DNA from: Microbacterium foliorum
GTDB lineage: Bacteria; Actinomycetota; Actinomycetes; Actinomycetales; Microbacteriaceae
Length of the DNA: 64,000 bases
Assembly: GCF_006385575.1 (NCBI RefSeq)
Contig: NZ_CP041040.1
Span: 2,976,001 to 3,040,000 of the forward strand
Direction of reading: 5' to 3'
Shown here: one piece after another, positions 44,202-51,915 of the stretch
How the letters are laid out: every line of letters begins with the position of its first letter
Numbering within the stretch: position 1 is the stretch's first letter
The notes under the pieces: generated by a model
The model's database searches: none
What the model saw: the letters and a program-made list of their open reading frames with translations, nothing else
What the model was told of the DNA's origin: nothing
Position numbers and translations under genes: made by a program

Positions 44202-44305
44202 TCCGATTCGAGAACGTCACCAAGGTCTACGACGCCGACACCACAGCCGTCGACACCCTCACACGCCAGCGCGACCTCCGGGTTCCCCTGTGGGAGGGAG
44301 CGTGA
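44198..44305 (+). pseudogene. Scar ORF: ProV/HutV-type ATPase start joined to urocanase end
   Basis: A 35-codon frame overlapping IclR by ATGA and the next gene by GTGA. It begins MIRFENVTKVYDADTTAVD, which matches the first 19-22 residues of ProV/HutV/OpuCA-type ABC ATPases, but no Walker A follows. It ends RQRDLRVPLWEGA, which looks like the C-terminus of urocanate hydratase (its last residues commonly read as a charged helix then L-x-x-P-x). The simplest explanation is a large in-frame deletion between a hutV-like gene and hutU in an ancestral hut operon that preserved translational coupling. The C-terminal match rests on memory of the family and is not proven. Confidence 0.65.
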
Positions 44306-45501
44306 CCGAGTTCGATGCACTCCAGCTTCTCCGAGAGATAGAAGACATCGGCCGAGACGGGCGACGGGGCGGGTACTCGCGGCATGTGTTCGACGACGCC
44401 GAGCGCGACCTTCGCGACTGGTTCGTCGAACGCGCTCAGCGGCTCGGCCTGCGGGTCACCACCGACCGCAATGCCAATCTGTGGGCCTGGTGGGGAGAGC
44501 CGGGGCCCGATGCCTTCGTCACGGGCAGCCACCTCGATTCCGTGCCCGGTGGCGGCGCGCACGACGGCCCTCTCGGTGTCGTCAGTGCGCTGGCCGCCGT
44601 CGAGCGCCTCAAAGCCGGCGGATTCGTGCCGAGCCGCCCGTTCGCGGTGGTCGTGTTCGCCGAAGAGGAGGGTTCGCGGTTCGGCGTCGCGTGTCTGGGA
44701 TCGCGCCTTCTCTCCGGCGCGATGACCCCCGACCGCCTGGCACAGCTGACGGATGCCTCGGGTCAGCGGTACATCGATGTCGCACGCGACGCATCGCTGC
44801 CCGAACCCGGCTACGACGCCGAGGCGCTCTCGCGCATCGGGATGTACGTCGAACTCCACGTCGAGCAGGGCAAGGGACTGGTCGACCTCGACAGCCCCGT
44901 CGCGGTCGGCTCGTCGATCCTCGAGCACGGCCGGTGGCGCATCGACGTGCGCGGCCAGGGCAATCACGCGGGCACCACCGAGATCTCCGATCGCCACGAC
45001 CCGATGCTGCCGGCTGCGGCCGCAGTACTCGCCGCGCGGCGGGCCGCTCTCGTGCGTATCGGCTCGCGGGCGACGATCGGCCGTCTCGAGCCGATGCCCG
45101 GTGGCACCAACGTCATCGCGTCTCGGGTGTCGGCATGGATGGATGTCCGCGCCGATTCCGAAGCGGACACTCGCGACATCGTCGACGAGGTGCGGGCCGC
45201 GGTCATCGAAGCGGCCGCGGCTGAGGGCTGCGAGGCGTCCGTGATCGAAGAGTCCTACAGTGGCGAGGTCCTCTTCGACCCGCAGCTGCGCGACCGCATC
45301 GCCACGACCCTCGGCGGCGTTCCCGTCCTCCCCACCGGGGCCGGGCACGACGCGGGCGTCCTCGCGGCGCACGTGCCGACGGCGATGCTCTTCGTGCGCA
45401 ACCCCTCCGGCGTCTCGCATGCTCCCGAGGAGGGCGCCGACGATGCGGCCGTGCAGGCCGGTGTCGACGCCCTCGTGCGGACCATCGAGGATCTGTCATG
45501 A
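44302..45501 (+). CDS. M20-family amidohydrolase (allantoate amidohydrolase/carbamoylase-like)
   Basis: A 399-residue zinc peptidase-like enzyme of the hydantoinase/carbamoylase subgroup. Metal-binding marks are GSHLDSVPGGGAHDGPLG (His77, His87, Asp88) and VFAEEEGSRFG (Glu121-123), and the dimer domain includes the substrate-carboxylate contact NHAGTTEISDRHD. The family hydrolyses N-carbamoyl, allantoyl or N-formyl amino acids. Here it sits directly before hutF, whose product is N-formylglutamate, so a formylglutamate deformylase role is likely. GTG at 44302 has GGGAGGGA upstream and overlaps the scar ORF. Confidence 0.9.
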   Translation: MTEFDALQLLREIEDIGRDGRRGGYSRHVFDDAERDLRDWFVERAQRLGLRVTTDRNANLWAWWGEPGPDAFVTGSHLDSVPGGGAHDGPLGVVSALAAVERLKAGGFVPSRPFAVVVFAEEEGSRFGVACLGSRLLSGAMTPDRLAQLTDASGQRYIDVARDASLPEPGYDAEALSRIGMYVELHVEQGKGLVDLDSPVAVGSSILEHGRWRIDVRGQGNHAGTTEISDRHDPMLPAAAAVLAARRAALVRIGSRATIGRLEPMPGGTNVIASRVSAWMDVRADSEADTRDIVDEVRAAVIEAAAAEGCEASVIEESYSGEVLFDPQLRDRIATTLGGVPVLPTGAGHDAGVLAAHVPTAMLFVRNPSGVSHAPEEGADDAAVQAGVDALVRTIEDLS

Positions 45502-46802
45502 GGGTCTGGGCTGATCGGCTCGTACGTGCGGGCACCGTCGAGCGCGGAGTCCTGTGGGAGACGGATGCCGCGGGGCTGGTCGTCTCAGAGGCCACCGGCA
45601 CAGCGGCTCCGGCGGATGCCACGATCCTCGAGCTCGCGGCCCCCGGTTTCGCCGACGCGCACTCGCATGCCTTCCACAGGGCTCTTCGCGGGCGCACTCA
45701 CGAGTCCGGGTCGTTCTGGACATGGCGAGAGCTCATGTACCGAGCGGCAGGGCGTCTCGATCCCACGACGTATCGGGAGTTCGCCGCAGCCGTGTTGTGC
45801 GAGATGGCCCTATCGGGATGGACGACCGTCGGAGAGTTCCACTACGTCCACCACCGCCCCGACGGCTCCCCCTACGGCGACCACGCGATGGAGATCGCCC
45901 TCGCCGACGCCGCGGTCGAAGCCGGCATCCGCCTGGTCCTGCTCGACACGTGCTATCTCGCGGGAGGCATCGGGGCACCGCTCACCCCGGAACAGGCGCG
46001 TTTCGGCGACCGAGATGCCGACGCGTGGCTCGCGCGATGGCACTCGTTGCGCGAAGCCCTGGCCGACAGGTCCGAACTCGTCACGCTCGGCGCGGCGCTC
46101 CACTCGGTGCGCGCGGTGCCCCGTGATGCCCTCGCCCACATCGCACGCGAACTGCCCGATGACGTACCGCTGCACATCCACCTGTCGGAGCAGCCTGCCG
46201 AGAACGCCGACTGCATCGCCGCGTACGGCCTGACCCCGACGGAGCTTCTCGCCGAAGAGGGAGTGCTCTCGCGGCGCCTCTCGGTCGTCCATGCGACTCA
46301 CCTCACCGACAACGACATCCGCCTGCTCGGAGACGCAGGCGTGCACGCTGTGTTCTGTCCCACGACAGAGGCGGATCTCGGCGACGGCATCGGCCCGGCC
46401 GTCGAGCTGATCGCGGCGGGGGCCAGACTGGCGGTGGGCTCGGATCAGAATGCCGTCATCGACCCGCTGCTCGAGCTACGGGGCCTCGAGGCCGGCGAGC
46501 GGCTGCGCTCGCTGCGCCGCGGGCGCATCGCGCCGGCATCCCTCTGGCGCATCGGCTCAGCCGGTGGCTACGGTTCGCTCGGTCTCGCCGAGCCGGCGCG
46601 CGTGGGAGGTCCGCTCGACCTCGTCGAACTCGACCCGAGCTCGCTCCGCACGGCGGGCAGCAGGGCGGAACAGCTGCCGTTGACCGCGACCGGCGCAGAC
46701 GTCACCCGCACGATCGTGGGTGGCCGCACCATCACGCACGACGAGAAGGCGGTCGCAGAGCGCCTGCACAGATGCATCGCCGAGCTGTTCGAGGAGAACT
46801 GA
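45498..46802 (+). CDS. hutF: Formimidoylglutamate deiminase
   Basis: A 434-residue amidohydrolase-superfamily enzyme that converts N-formimidoyl-L-glutamate to N-formyl-L-glutamate in histidine degradation. Metal-binding residues lie in APGFADAHSHAFHRALRG (His55, His57). Other family marks are SFWTWRELMYRAAGRLDP, TTVGEFHYVHHRPDG, HLSEQPAENADC and VGSDQNAVIDPLLELRGLE. ATG overlaps the preceding stop. No HutU, HutH or HutI is present in the window, so this is the lower part of a pathway only. Confidence 0.93.
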   Translation: MRVWADRLVRAGTVERGVLWETDAAGLVVSEATGTAAPADATILELAAPGFADAHSHAFHRALRGRTHESGSFWTWRELMYRAAGRLDPTTYREFAAAVLCEMALSGWTTVGEFHYVHHRPDGSPYGDHAMEIALADAAVEAGIRLVLLDTCYLAGGIGAPLTPEQARFGDRDADAWLARWHSLREALADRSELVTLGAALHSVRAVPRDALAHIARELPDDVPLHIHLSEQPAENADCIAAYGLTPTELLAEEGVLSRRLSVVHATHLTDNDIRLLGDAGVHAVFCPTTEADLGDGIGPAVELIAAGARLAVGSDQNAVIDPLLELRGLEAGERLRSLRRGRIAPASLWRIGSAGGYGSLGLAEPARVGGPLDLVELDPSSLRTAGSRAEQLPLTATGADVTRTIVGGRTITHDEKAVAERLHRCIAELFEEN

Positions 46803-46844
46803 TCGCCTGTCGCCGAGTGCGGGGCTCGCGCACGGTGTTCGCAA

Positions 46845-46982
46845 TCATGCGGATGCTCCGTCGCGGCGGGCTCCCGCCGCGACGAGAAGCGCGCCGACGA
46901 GTGTGAGCGGGACCACGCAGCCCATGGCCGCCACGAGCCAGGCCGCACCGCTCCCGGGCACGCGCCGGTCTGGTTGAGTCAC
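46845..46982 (-). CDS. Possible 45-residue single-helix membrane protein
   Basis: A 46-codon minus-strand frame from GTG at 46982 to TGA at 46845, opening MTQPDRRVPG and containing one hydrophobic helix (AAWLVAAMGCVVPLTLVG) then ALLVAAGARRDGASA. The G/C-rich third positions and the charged flanks fit a real small membrane protein, but there is no strong ribosome-binding site. It occupies most of the 250-base gap between hutF and the amidohydrolase; the rest of that gap shows nothing else I can recognise. It could instead be a remnant. Confidence 0.4.
   Translation of the reverse strand: MTQPDRRVPGSGAAWLVAAMGCVVPLTLVGALLVAAGARRDGASA
46859..46884 (+). terminator. GC-rich hairpin after hutF
   Basis: CGTCGCGGCGGG and CCCGCCGCGACG flank a two-base loop (effectively 11 pairs with a four-base loop), 57 bases after the hutF stop. 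It has no T tract and also lies inside the small opposing ORF, so it may be coding coincidence. Confidence 0.45.
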
Positions 46983-47053
46983 CGGTCCACGCGCAGGGTG
47001 AGAGAGGTCGGCGCACTCGCCGGCACCTCACTGACACTGAAAGCAGATCTGAA

Positions 47054-48451
47054 ATGAACGTCACACTCGCCGACTTCACGGCGGCACGCGACGCTGATCG
47101 ACCCATCCTCATCAGCGGAGCAGCCATCGTCACCATGGACCCGAACGTGCCCGATCTCGATACCGGCGACGTCCTGATCGTCGGGTCGCGCATCGTCGCC
47201 CTCGGTTCCGACCTGCGCGAAGATCCTCAGCACGCAGCCGATGCGCGCTCTGCTCTCGTGATCGATGCCCGCGGTGCGATCGTCAGCCCAGGGTTCGTCG
47301 ACACCCACCGCCATGCCTGGGAGGCGCAGCTCCGTCGCAGCATTCCCGACGTGACCGACCTCGGTGCCTACGTCATGTCGACGCTCGCCGGAATCGCTCC
47401 GAGCTACACGCCCGAAGACATGCGTGTGGGCACCCGGCTCGCCGCTCTGACAGCCCTCGACTCCGGCATCACGACAATGCTCGACTTCTCTCACAACTCG
47501 CGCAGCGTCGCTCATTCCGACGCCGCGGTGAACGCGCTCATCGATTCCGGAATCCGCGGGGTGCACGCGTCCATGGGACCGCACTTCGGCGACTGGGAGA
47601 AGCAGTGGCCCGCCGATATGGGGCGCCTCGTGCGGGACTTCCACGGTGCCGCCGATGGACTCATCACCGTGCGGCTCGCGGCACTGTCGACAGACGAGAT
47701 CGCCGGGCCCACGCTCGCGTTCGGGCCGGAGCTCGCCGCGCTCGCTCGTGAGCTGGGAGTGAGCACGAGCATCGACGCGGTCTTCGGCAGTTCGTCGTCC
47801 GAAGCGATCTTGCAGTGGGCCACGCAGGGCATCCTCGACCCGACGCTCACCCTGATCCACTCGACGGGACTCACCTCCACGGCGTGGGCGGCGATGGGCG
47901 ACGCCGGGGTGACGGTGTCTCTGGCCCCGACGTCCGACGCGCAGATCGGCTTGGAAACGGCGATCCCCGCAATCGATGAGGCTCTCGCTGTCGGCATCCG
48001 GCCCGGACTGAGCATCGACGTCGAGGTGGCGCTCGCCAGTGACATGTTCACGCAGATGCGTGCCCTGCACGCGATCCAGCGGATGCGCGCAACATCGGCT
48101 TCATACGGCACAGACATCGTGCTGCCGCGAATCACCACCCGGGACGTCCTCGATTTCGCGACCCTGCAAGGGGCCCGCACAAACGGCCTCGGCGAGGTCA
48201 CCGGCTCGCTCACTCCAGGCAAGCAGGCGGACCTGCTCATCGTCCGCGCGGACGACATCAACAACATGCCGCTCAACGACGCTGTGGGCACGCTCGTGCT
48301 CGGCTCGGACCCGCGCAACATCGAGACGGTGCTGGTTGCCGGGCACGCGCGGAAGTGGGCGGGCCGTCTCGTCGACGTGGACATCGAAGCCCTCCGCGAA
48401 GAGGTCGTTCGCTCGCGCGACGACATCACCGCACGGGTCGCCTCTCTCTGA
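47054..48451 (+). CDS. Amidohydrolase family protein (TrzN/AtzA-like)
   Basis: A 465-residue metal-dependent hydrolase of the ATZ/TRZ type. The metal motif is FVDTHRHAWEAQ (HxH), followed by LTLIHSTGLT and ATSDAQIGLETAIPAIDEAL region motifs, with a C-terminal LTPGKQADLLIVRADDINN closing the beta-sandwich. These enzymes deaminate or dechlorinate triazines, purines or S-adenosyl derivatives; the substrate here is unknown. It is not HutI: the HutI signature HTHLVFAGDR is absent. It begins about 70 bases after the small opposing ORF and ends before a strong terminator. Confidence 0.88.
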   Translation: MNVTLADFTAARDADRPILISGAAIVTMDPNVPDLDTGDVLIVGSRIVALGSDLREDPQHAADARSALVIDARGAIVSPGFVDTHRHAWEAQLRRSIPDVTDLGAYVMSTLAGIAPSYTPEDMRVGTRLAALTALDSGITTMLDFSHNSRSVAHSDAAVNALIDSGIRGVHASMGPHFGDWEKQWPADMGRLVRDFHGAADGLITVRLAALSTDEIAGPTLAFGPELAALARELGVSTSIDAVFGSSSSEAILQWATQGILDPTLTLIHSTGLTSTAWAAMGDAGVTVSLAPTSDAQIGLETAIPAIDEALAVGIRPGLSIDVEVALASDMFTQMRALHAIQRMRATSASYGTDIVLPRITTRDVLDFATLQGARTNGLGEVTGSLTPGKQADLLIVRADDINNMPLNDAVGTLVLGSDPRNIETVLVAGHARKWAGRLVDVDIEALREEVVRSRDDITARVASL

Positions 48452-48486
48452 GCGCGGCTCCGGAGAAGACCCCTTCGACACGAAAG

Positions 48487-48528
48487 GGAGCGGCCGTGGA
48501 TCGAGACATCTCGATCCACGGCCGCTCC
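48487..48528. terminator. Strong bidirectional terminator between amidohydrolase and Atu4866 genes
   Basis: A perfect 20-base-pair inverted repeat beginning GGAGCGGCCGTGG with a two-base loop (19 pairs if the loop is four bases), flanked by A-rich and T-rich bases. It lies between convergent genes and could end transcription from both sides. Confidence 0.85.
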
Positions 48529-48542
48529 TTCCGTTGAGGGTG

Positions 48543-48788
48543 TCAGATACGACGCAGGATCATCCCGGCGTGATACAGGACACCGTCGACGAAGTCGCCG
48601 TCTGCCGTGAACCCTGTGTCGTCTACATAGTCGATGTGATCACCCGAGACGGTGTATCTGCCGGTGTAGGCGGACTCCCGACTCCCCCGCGCCTCGACGT
48701 AACGCCCGTCAGGCAGCAGCTCATGTCGAACGTGGGCATCGGCTGTGTGCCACATGCCTACGTAGGGGTGCGGCGCGGTCTCAGCCAT
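48543..48788 (-). CDS. Atu4866-domain small protein
   Basis: An 81-residue protein consisting of one Atu4866 domain: YVGMWHTADAHVRHELLPDG, RYVEARGSRESAYTGRY and DHIDYVDDTGFTADGDFVDG. The domain is a small lipocalin-like barrel of unknown ligand. The composite protein just upstream carries the same domain at its C-terminus, so a duplication is likely. The genes lie 27 bases apart on one strand and are probably co-transcribed. Confidence 0.85.
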   Translation of the reverse strand: MAETAPHPYVGMWHTADAHVRHELLPDGRYVEARGSRESAYTGRYTVSGDHIDYVDDTGFTADGDFVDGVLYHAGMILRRI

Positions 48789-48815
48789 GTCGGCTCTCCT
48801 TCATGATCTGCATCT

Positions 48816-49559
48816 TCAGCGACGAGTGAGTGTGTAGGGCCCGTGGTGCAGGACACCGTCGACGAACTCACCGAACGCCCAGAAGCCGAGATCATCGAGG
48901 TAGTCGATCCGGTCGCCGTCGATCCAGAAATTGCCCTGGTAGGCGTGCGGGCGACCGCCACGTGTCTCGTCGTAGCGTCCGTCAGCCGTCAGCTCCTGGT
49001 GCAGGAAGTCCGACTCGTCGATCCACATTCCCAGGTAGGGGCTGGTCGACGGAGCGACCTCTCCTGCGTGCGTCCGGTCCGGACGCGCCGGGGCGTTGAC
49101 CGTCCGCTCGCCGTTCCAGAGCACGACCTTGCCGTCGATGACGACCGCCGCGACGGACTCGGGCTGCGCGAGCACCGTGGCGACTGCGGTGGAGGCATCG
49201 CGCGCCAGCTCCGAGTCGACGATCGCGAAGCTGCCCGTGTTGCCCGGCCACAGAGTGCCGACGTCAGATGAGCGGTCCTCGTTGAGGCCGAGCACGGTAC
49301 GGGCGTCCATCACCATGGGCACGATCACCATGCCTGCGCAGTCGATGACAAGAGCGTTGTCGTCGCCCGCAGCCGTCACGATTCCCGGTCCGGTGCCGAC
49401 GATGAAGCCCACGCCGAGCAGGATGTCGGCGTTTTCCATGTCGCCCACCTGCGAGTCGAACAGGTGGACGTGTGCACCGACGAACAGCAACGGCCGAAGG
49501 TACTCGGCCTGATTCTCGATGATGCTCTGCAGCAATTCGGGCGTGAATGCCTTGTTCAT
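48816..49559 (-). CDS. Barrel-less amidohydrolase-like protein fused to an Atu4866 domain
   Basis: A 247-residue composite. Residues 1-90 (LRPLLFVGAHVHLFDSQVGD, ALVIDCAGMVIVPMVMDA) look like the N-terminal beta-sandwich strand set of an amidohydrolase such as the neighbour at 47054. Residues 95-150 (GTLWPGNTGSFAIVD, VVIDGKVVLWNGE) look like its C-terminal strand set. The metal-binding TIM barrel that should lie between is missing. Residues 165-247 form an Atu4866 domain (SPYLGMWIDESDFLHQELTA). Catalysis is therefore unlikely; a binding role is possible. ATG has GAGGAGGAAT upstream. Confidence 0.8.
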   Translation of the reverse strand: MNKAFTPELLQSIIENQAEYLRPLLFVGAHVHLFDSQVGDMENADILLGVGFIVGTGPGIVTAAGDDNALVIDCAGMVIVPMVMDARTVLGLNEDRSSDVGTLWPGNTGSFAIVDSELARDASTAVATVLAQPESVAAVVIDGKVVLWNGERTVNAPARPDRTHAGEVAPSTSPYLGMWIDESDFLHQELTADGRYDETRGGRPHAYQGNFWIDGDRIDYLDDLGFWAFGEFVDGVLHHGPYTLTRR

Positions 49560-49569
49560 ATTCCTCCTC

Positions 49570-49588
49570 GATCTCCGGAGTGGAGATC
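49570..49588. promoter_or_regulatory. Inverted repeat upstream of the composite Atu4866 gene
   Basis: GATCTCC-GGAGT-GGAGATC, a perfect seven-base repeat with a five-base spacer, begins 11 bases upstream of the Atu4866 start, overlapping its leader. It is a plausible operator for the divergently encoded XRE regulator. Confidence 0.45.
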
Positions 49589-49745
49589 CTGAACTCCAGC
49601 CTGCGAAGCGGCTCGTGGCACAGACAGACCGCGACGCACCCTGGCAACACGCACTCTGGCTCGCGCCAGGCGCCGCGGCCGGACCCTGACAGCGGGGGTG
49701 CGCCACGCCCTGTCTGCGATGCCTCGCGGCAGGCAGACTGTCGGT

Positions 49746-50603
49746 ATGGCGACCAACGAACTCGGGCTCTTCCTCGCCGCGCGGCGCGCGGGCATCAGCC
49801 CCGACGCTGCCGGCATCCATTGGAGTGGCGTCCGTCGCGTCCCCGGCCTTCGACGCGAAGAAGTCGCGATGCTCGCCGGGGTCAGTGTCGACTACTACGC
49901 ACGGCTCGAACAGGGCCGAGAGAAGGGCCCGTCCCCTTCGGTGCTCAACGCGCTGAGTCGGGCCCTCGATTTGACGCCGGATGCGCGCGAGCATCTCTAT
50001 CGGCTCGCCGGTGCCGCACCTGCCCCCGCTCCGACTCCCGCCATCGAGCACGTGGACTCGCCGCTGCTCCGCTTGATGGACGCGTGGCCCGACACACCCG
50101 CTTTCGTCCTCAACCGGCGCCTCGACATACTCGCGATGAACCCGCTCGCCGGTGCCCTCTACTCGGGGTTCGCGAACCCGCGAAACCTCGCCCGGATGGT
50201 CTTCGCAGAACCCGAGGGCCCTGCCTTCTTCCACGACTGGGATCGCTCCGCGCAAGGGAGCGTGGCCAACATCCGACTTGCCCTGGGCTACGACGCCCAC
50301 GACCGTGCGACCTTGGCGCTGGTGGAGGAGCTGCGGGCGAGCAGTCCGCGTTTCTCCGCGCTGTGGGAGAAGAATGAGGCGCGAGGCAAGACCCACGATG
50401 CCAAGGTGTTCGTCCATCCCGTTGTCGGCCGTCTCACACTCGAATTCAACGCGTTCGACGTGCGTGGCGCGACGGGGCAGCAGCTGATCGTCTACCGGGC
50501 GGAACCCGGATCACCGAGTGACGACGCGCTCCGACTGCTCGCGACGCTCGCCGCGACTCGCGGGGCGACGACGGACGAGGTCGACGCGCGGATCAGCCGG
50601 TAG
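49746..50603 (+). CDS. XRE-family regulator with MmyB-like C-terminal domain
   Basis: A 285-residue regulator with an N-terminal helix-turn-helix (LRREEVAMLAGVSVDYYARL then EQGREKGPSPSVLNALSRAL) and a C-terminal MmyB-type PAS-like ligand domain (AFVLNRRLDILAMNPLAGAL, FFHDWDRSAQGSVANIRLAL, VGRLTLEFNAFDVRGAT). MmyB-like proteins bind fatty acids or other ligands. It diverges from the Atu4866 pair and probably controls it. ATG at 49746 is preferred. Confidence 0.92.
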   Translation: MATNELGLFLAARRAGISPDAAGIHWSGVRRVPGLRREEVAMLAGVSVDYYARLEQGREKGPSPSVLNALSRALDLTPDAREHLYRLAGAAPAPAPTPAIEHVDSPLLRLMDAWPDTPAFVLNRRLDILAMNPLAGALYSGFANPRNLARMVFAEPEGPAFFHDWDRSAQGSVANIRLALGYDAHDRATLALVEELRASSPRFSALWEKNEARGKTHDAKVFVHPVVGRLTLEFNAFDVRGATGQQLIVYRAEPGSPSDDALRLLATLAATRGATTDEVDARISR

Positions 50604-50659
50604 GAGAGCGAGGATCACGCGTGGGGTCCTCGGTGCGCTCAGGCATCGAGCGTTCGCGC

Positions 50660-51103
50660 CTACCGCGCGGCGGACTCCCGCACGCGGAACCACAGAGTGA
50701 GCTCCATGATCGCCCGCCCGATCATGTCGTGGTCTCCCACGCGGAGGTCGTCGAAGGAGTCGCGATAGCCGGACAGCAACTTCGGCTCGGCGGCGACGAG
50801 CGACTGATAGCCCATCGTCCACTCGGCGAAGCGCCGCTCGTGCAGCGGCTCCTCGATCAGCACACGCACGTCCTCGTGACGGGGATCTCGGCCGATGATC
50901 TCCATCAGGCTCTCCACGTCCGACCTGGTGCCCTCGAGGATCTGGACGAACTCACCGCCTCGGTAGAGCAGCATGCCGGTGATGTCACGGGCGCTGTTCC
51001 GGGCGCGGCTCACCGCGAGGAGGTCGGCGAGCTCCTGTTCGCTGAACGGGTGCGTCGCACTGCTGCAGTAGACGAGCGAGACGAGCGGGTTCTCCGCATT
51101 CAT
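50660..51103 (-). CDS. BLUF-domain blue-light photoreceptor
   Basis: A 147-residue protein that is essentially a single BLUF domain, which binds FAD and rearranges hydrogen bonds on blue-light absorption. The key residues are Tyr12 (SLVYCSSA), Asn36 (ARNSARDITGML) and Gln54 (FVQILEG). The C-terminal 45 residues (FDDLRVGDHDMIGRAIMELT) form the usual capping helices. No output domain is present, so it must act through a partner; its ATG overlaps the stop of a 72-residue ORF (ATGA), a good candidate partner. Confidence 0.92.
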   Translation of the reverse strand: MNAENPLVSLVYCSSATHPFSEQELADLLAVSRARNSARDITGMLLYRGGEFVQILEGTRSDVESLMEIIGRDPRHEDVRVLIEEPLHERRFAEWTMGYQSLVAAEPKLLSGYRDSFDDLRVGDHDMIGRAIMELTLWFRVRESAAR

Positions 51104-51318
51104 CCGGCATCCCCTTCCCGAGTCGTCACCGCGGCCATCGCGCGGTGGTGGTCTGCGAAGTCGCCGATGGAGCGCGAGACGGCATCGAACGCACGCCACA
51201 TTCCATCCGCCTGACGGTCGACGTAGCCGAGGAACGACCCGTCCCGGCTGCCCACGTAGAAGCCGTCGGCCACGCTCGCCCACAGGGGTCGAGAGGCGAG
51301 CGGCGATTGATCACCCAT
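51100..51318 (-). CDS. Small protein coupled to the BLUF gene
   Basis: A 72-residue protein with ASVADGFYVGSRDGSFLGYV followed by MWRAFDAVSRSIGDFADHH. I do not recognise it. The GFYVGSRDGSFLGYVDR segment looks like a small beta domain and the rest like a helix. Its stop overlaps the BLUF start (ATGA), so the two proteins are made together and may form a light-controlled complex. Confidence 0.7.
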   Translation of the reverse strand: MGDQSPLASRPLWASVADGFYVGSRDGSFLGYVDRQADGMWRAFDAVSRSIGDFADHHRAMAAVTTREGDAG

Positions 51319-51435
51319 GCCTTCAGCGTACCTTCGCGCTCAGGGGCGGGCTCGGCACGGGATCATCCTCGAGATGTACGCCGCTACCTCGCCCGCCCGA
51401 TGTCGACGCGGCGCGCGTCGACCAGGCTGGAACGT

Positions 51436-51876
51436 ATGAACGCACGAACGGCTTTCGCCGCCTCCGCCCTGGTCCTCCTGGGGCTGACATCTCTCGCCGG
51501 ATGCTCCGCCTACGACAGCATCGTCCACAAGCAGGCCACCTCGACCTTCGACGACGTCGAGGCCTTCGACGACGGGGCCGAGGTCGATGCCGGCTGGATC
51601 CCGACCGATGCCACCGATATCACCGTGCGGACATCGACGCTCGAGAACGCCGCGGATGCCGTCGTCCTTCTCTCCAGCGCATCTGCGCTCGCCGACGACT
51701 GCACCGAGGTGGAGCGGCTCTCGGCGCCGACGTGGGTGCTCGATGACGCCCCCGATCCGTACAAAGCGAAGACGGTCTTCGCCTGCGGCGACTGGAGCGT
51801 CATGAGCACCGACAGCGGCTGGTTCGGCTGGACCCCGAACTCGGACGAGGAACGGAGCGCTGCGGATGCGGGCTGA
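51436..51876 (+). CDS. Lipoprotein of unknown function
   Basis: A 146-residue exported lipoprotein. The signal peptide ends in the lipobox SLAGC (about residue 23). The mature part is acidic and contains two cysteines (DDCTEVER and VFACGDW) that may form a disulfide. There is no recognisable enzyme motif. ATG at 51436 is chosen to give the standard MNARTAFAASALVLLG signal. It has no clear operon partner. Confidence 0.75.
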   Translation: MNARTAFAASALVLLGLTSLAGCSAYDSIVHKQATSTFDDVEAFDDGAEVDAGWIPTDATDITVRTSTLENAADAVVLLSSASALADDCTEVERLSAPTWVLDDAPDPYKAKTVFACGDWSVMSTDSGWFGWTPNSDEERSAADAG

Positions 51877-51915
51877 GGATCGAGACGACGTTCACCCCCT
51901 GCGAGGATGAACGGC

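Noticed and set aside
47054..48451. Amidohydrolase considered as imidazolonepropionase (HutI) because of the hut neighbours
   Set aside because: The HutI signature HTHLVFAGDR is absent and the sequence fits the TrzN/AtzA type.
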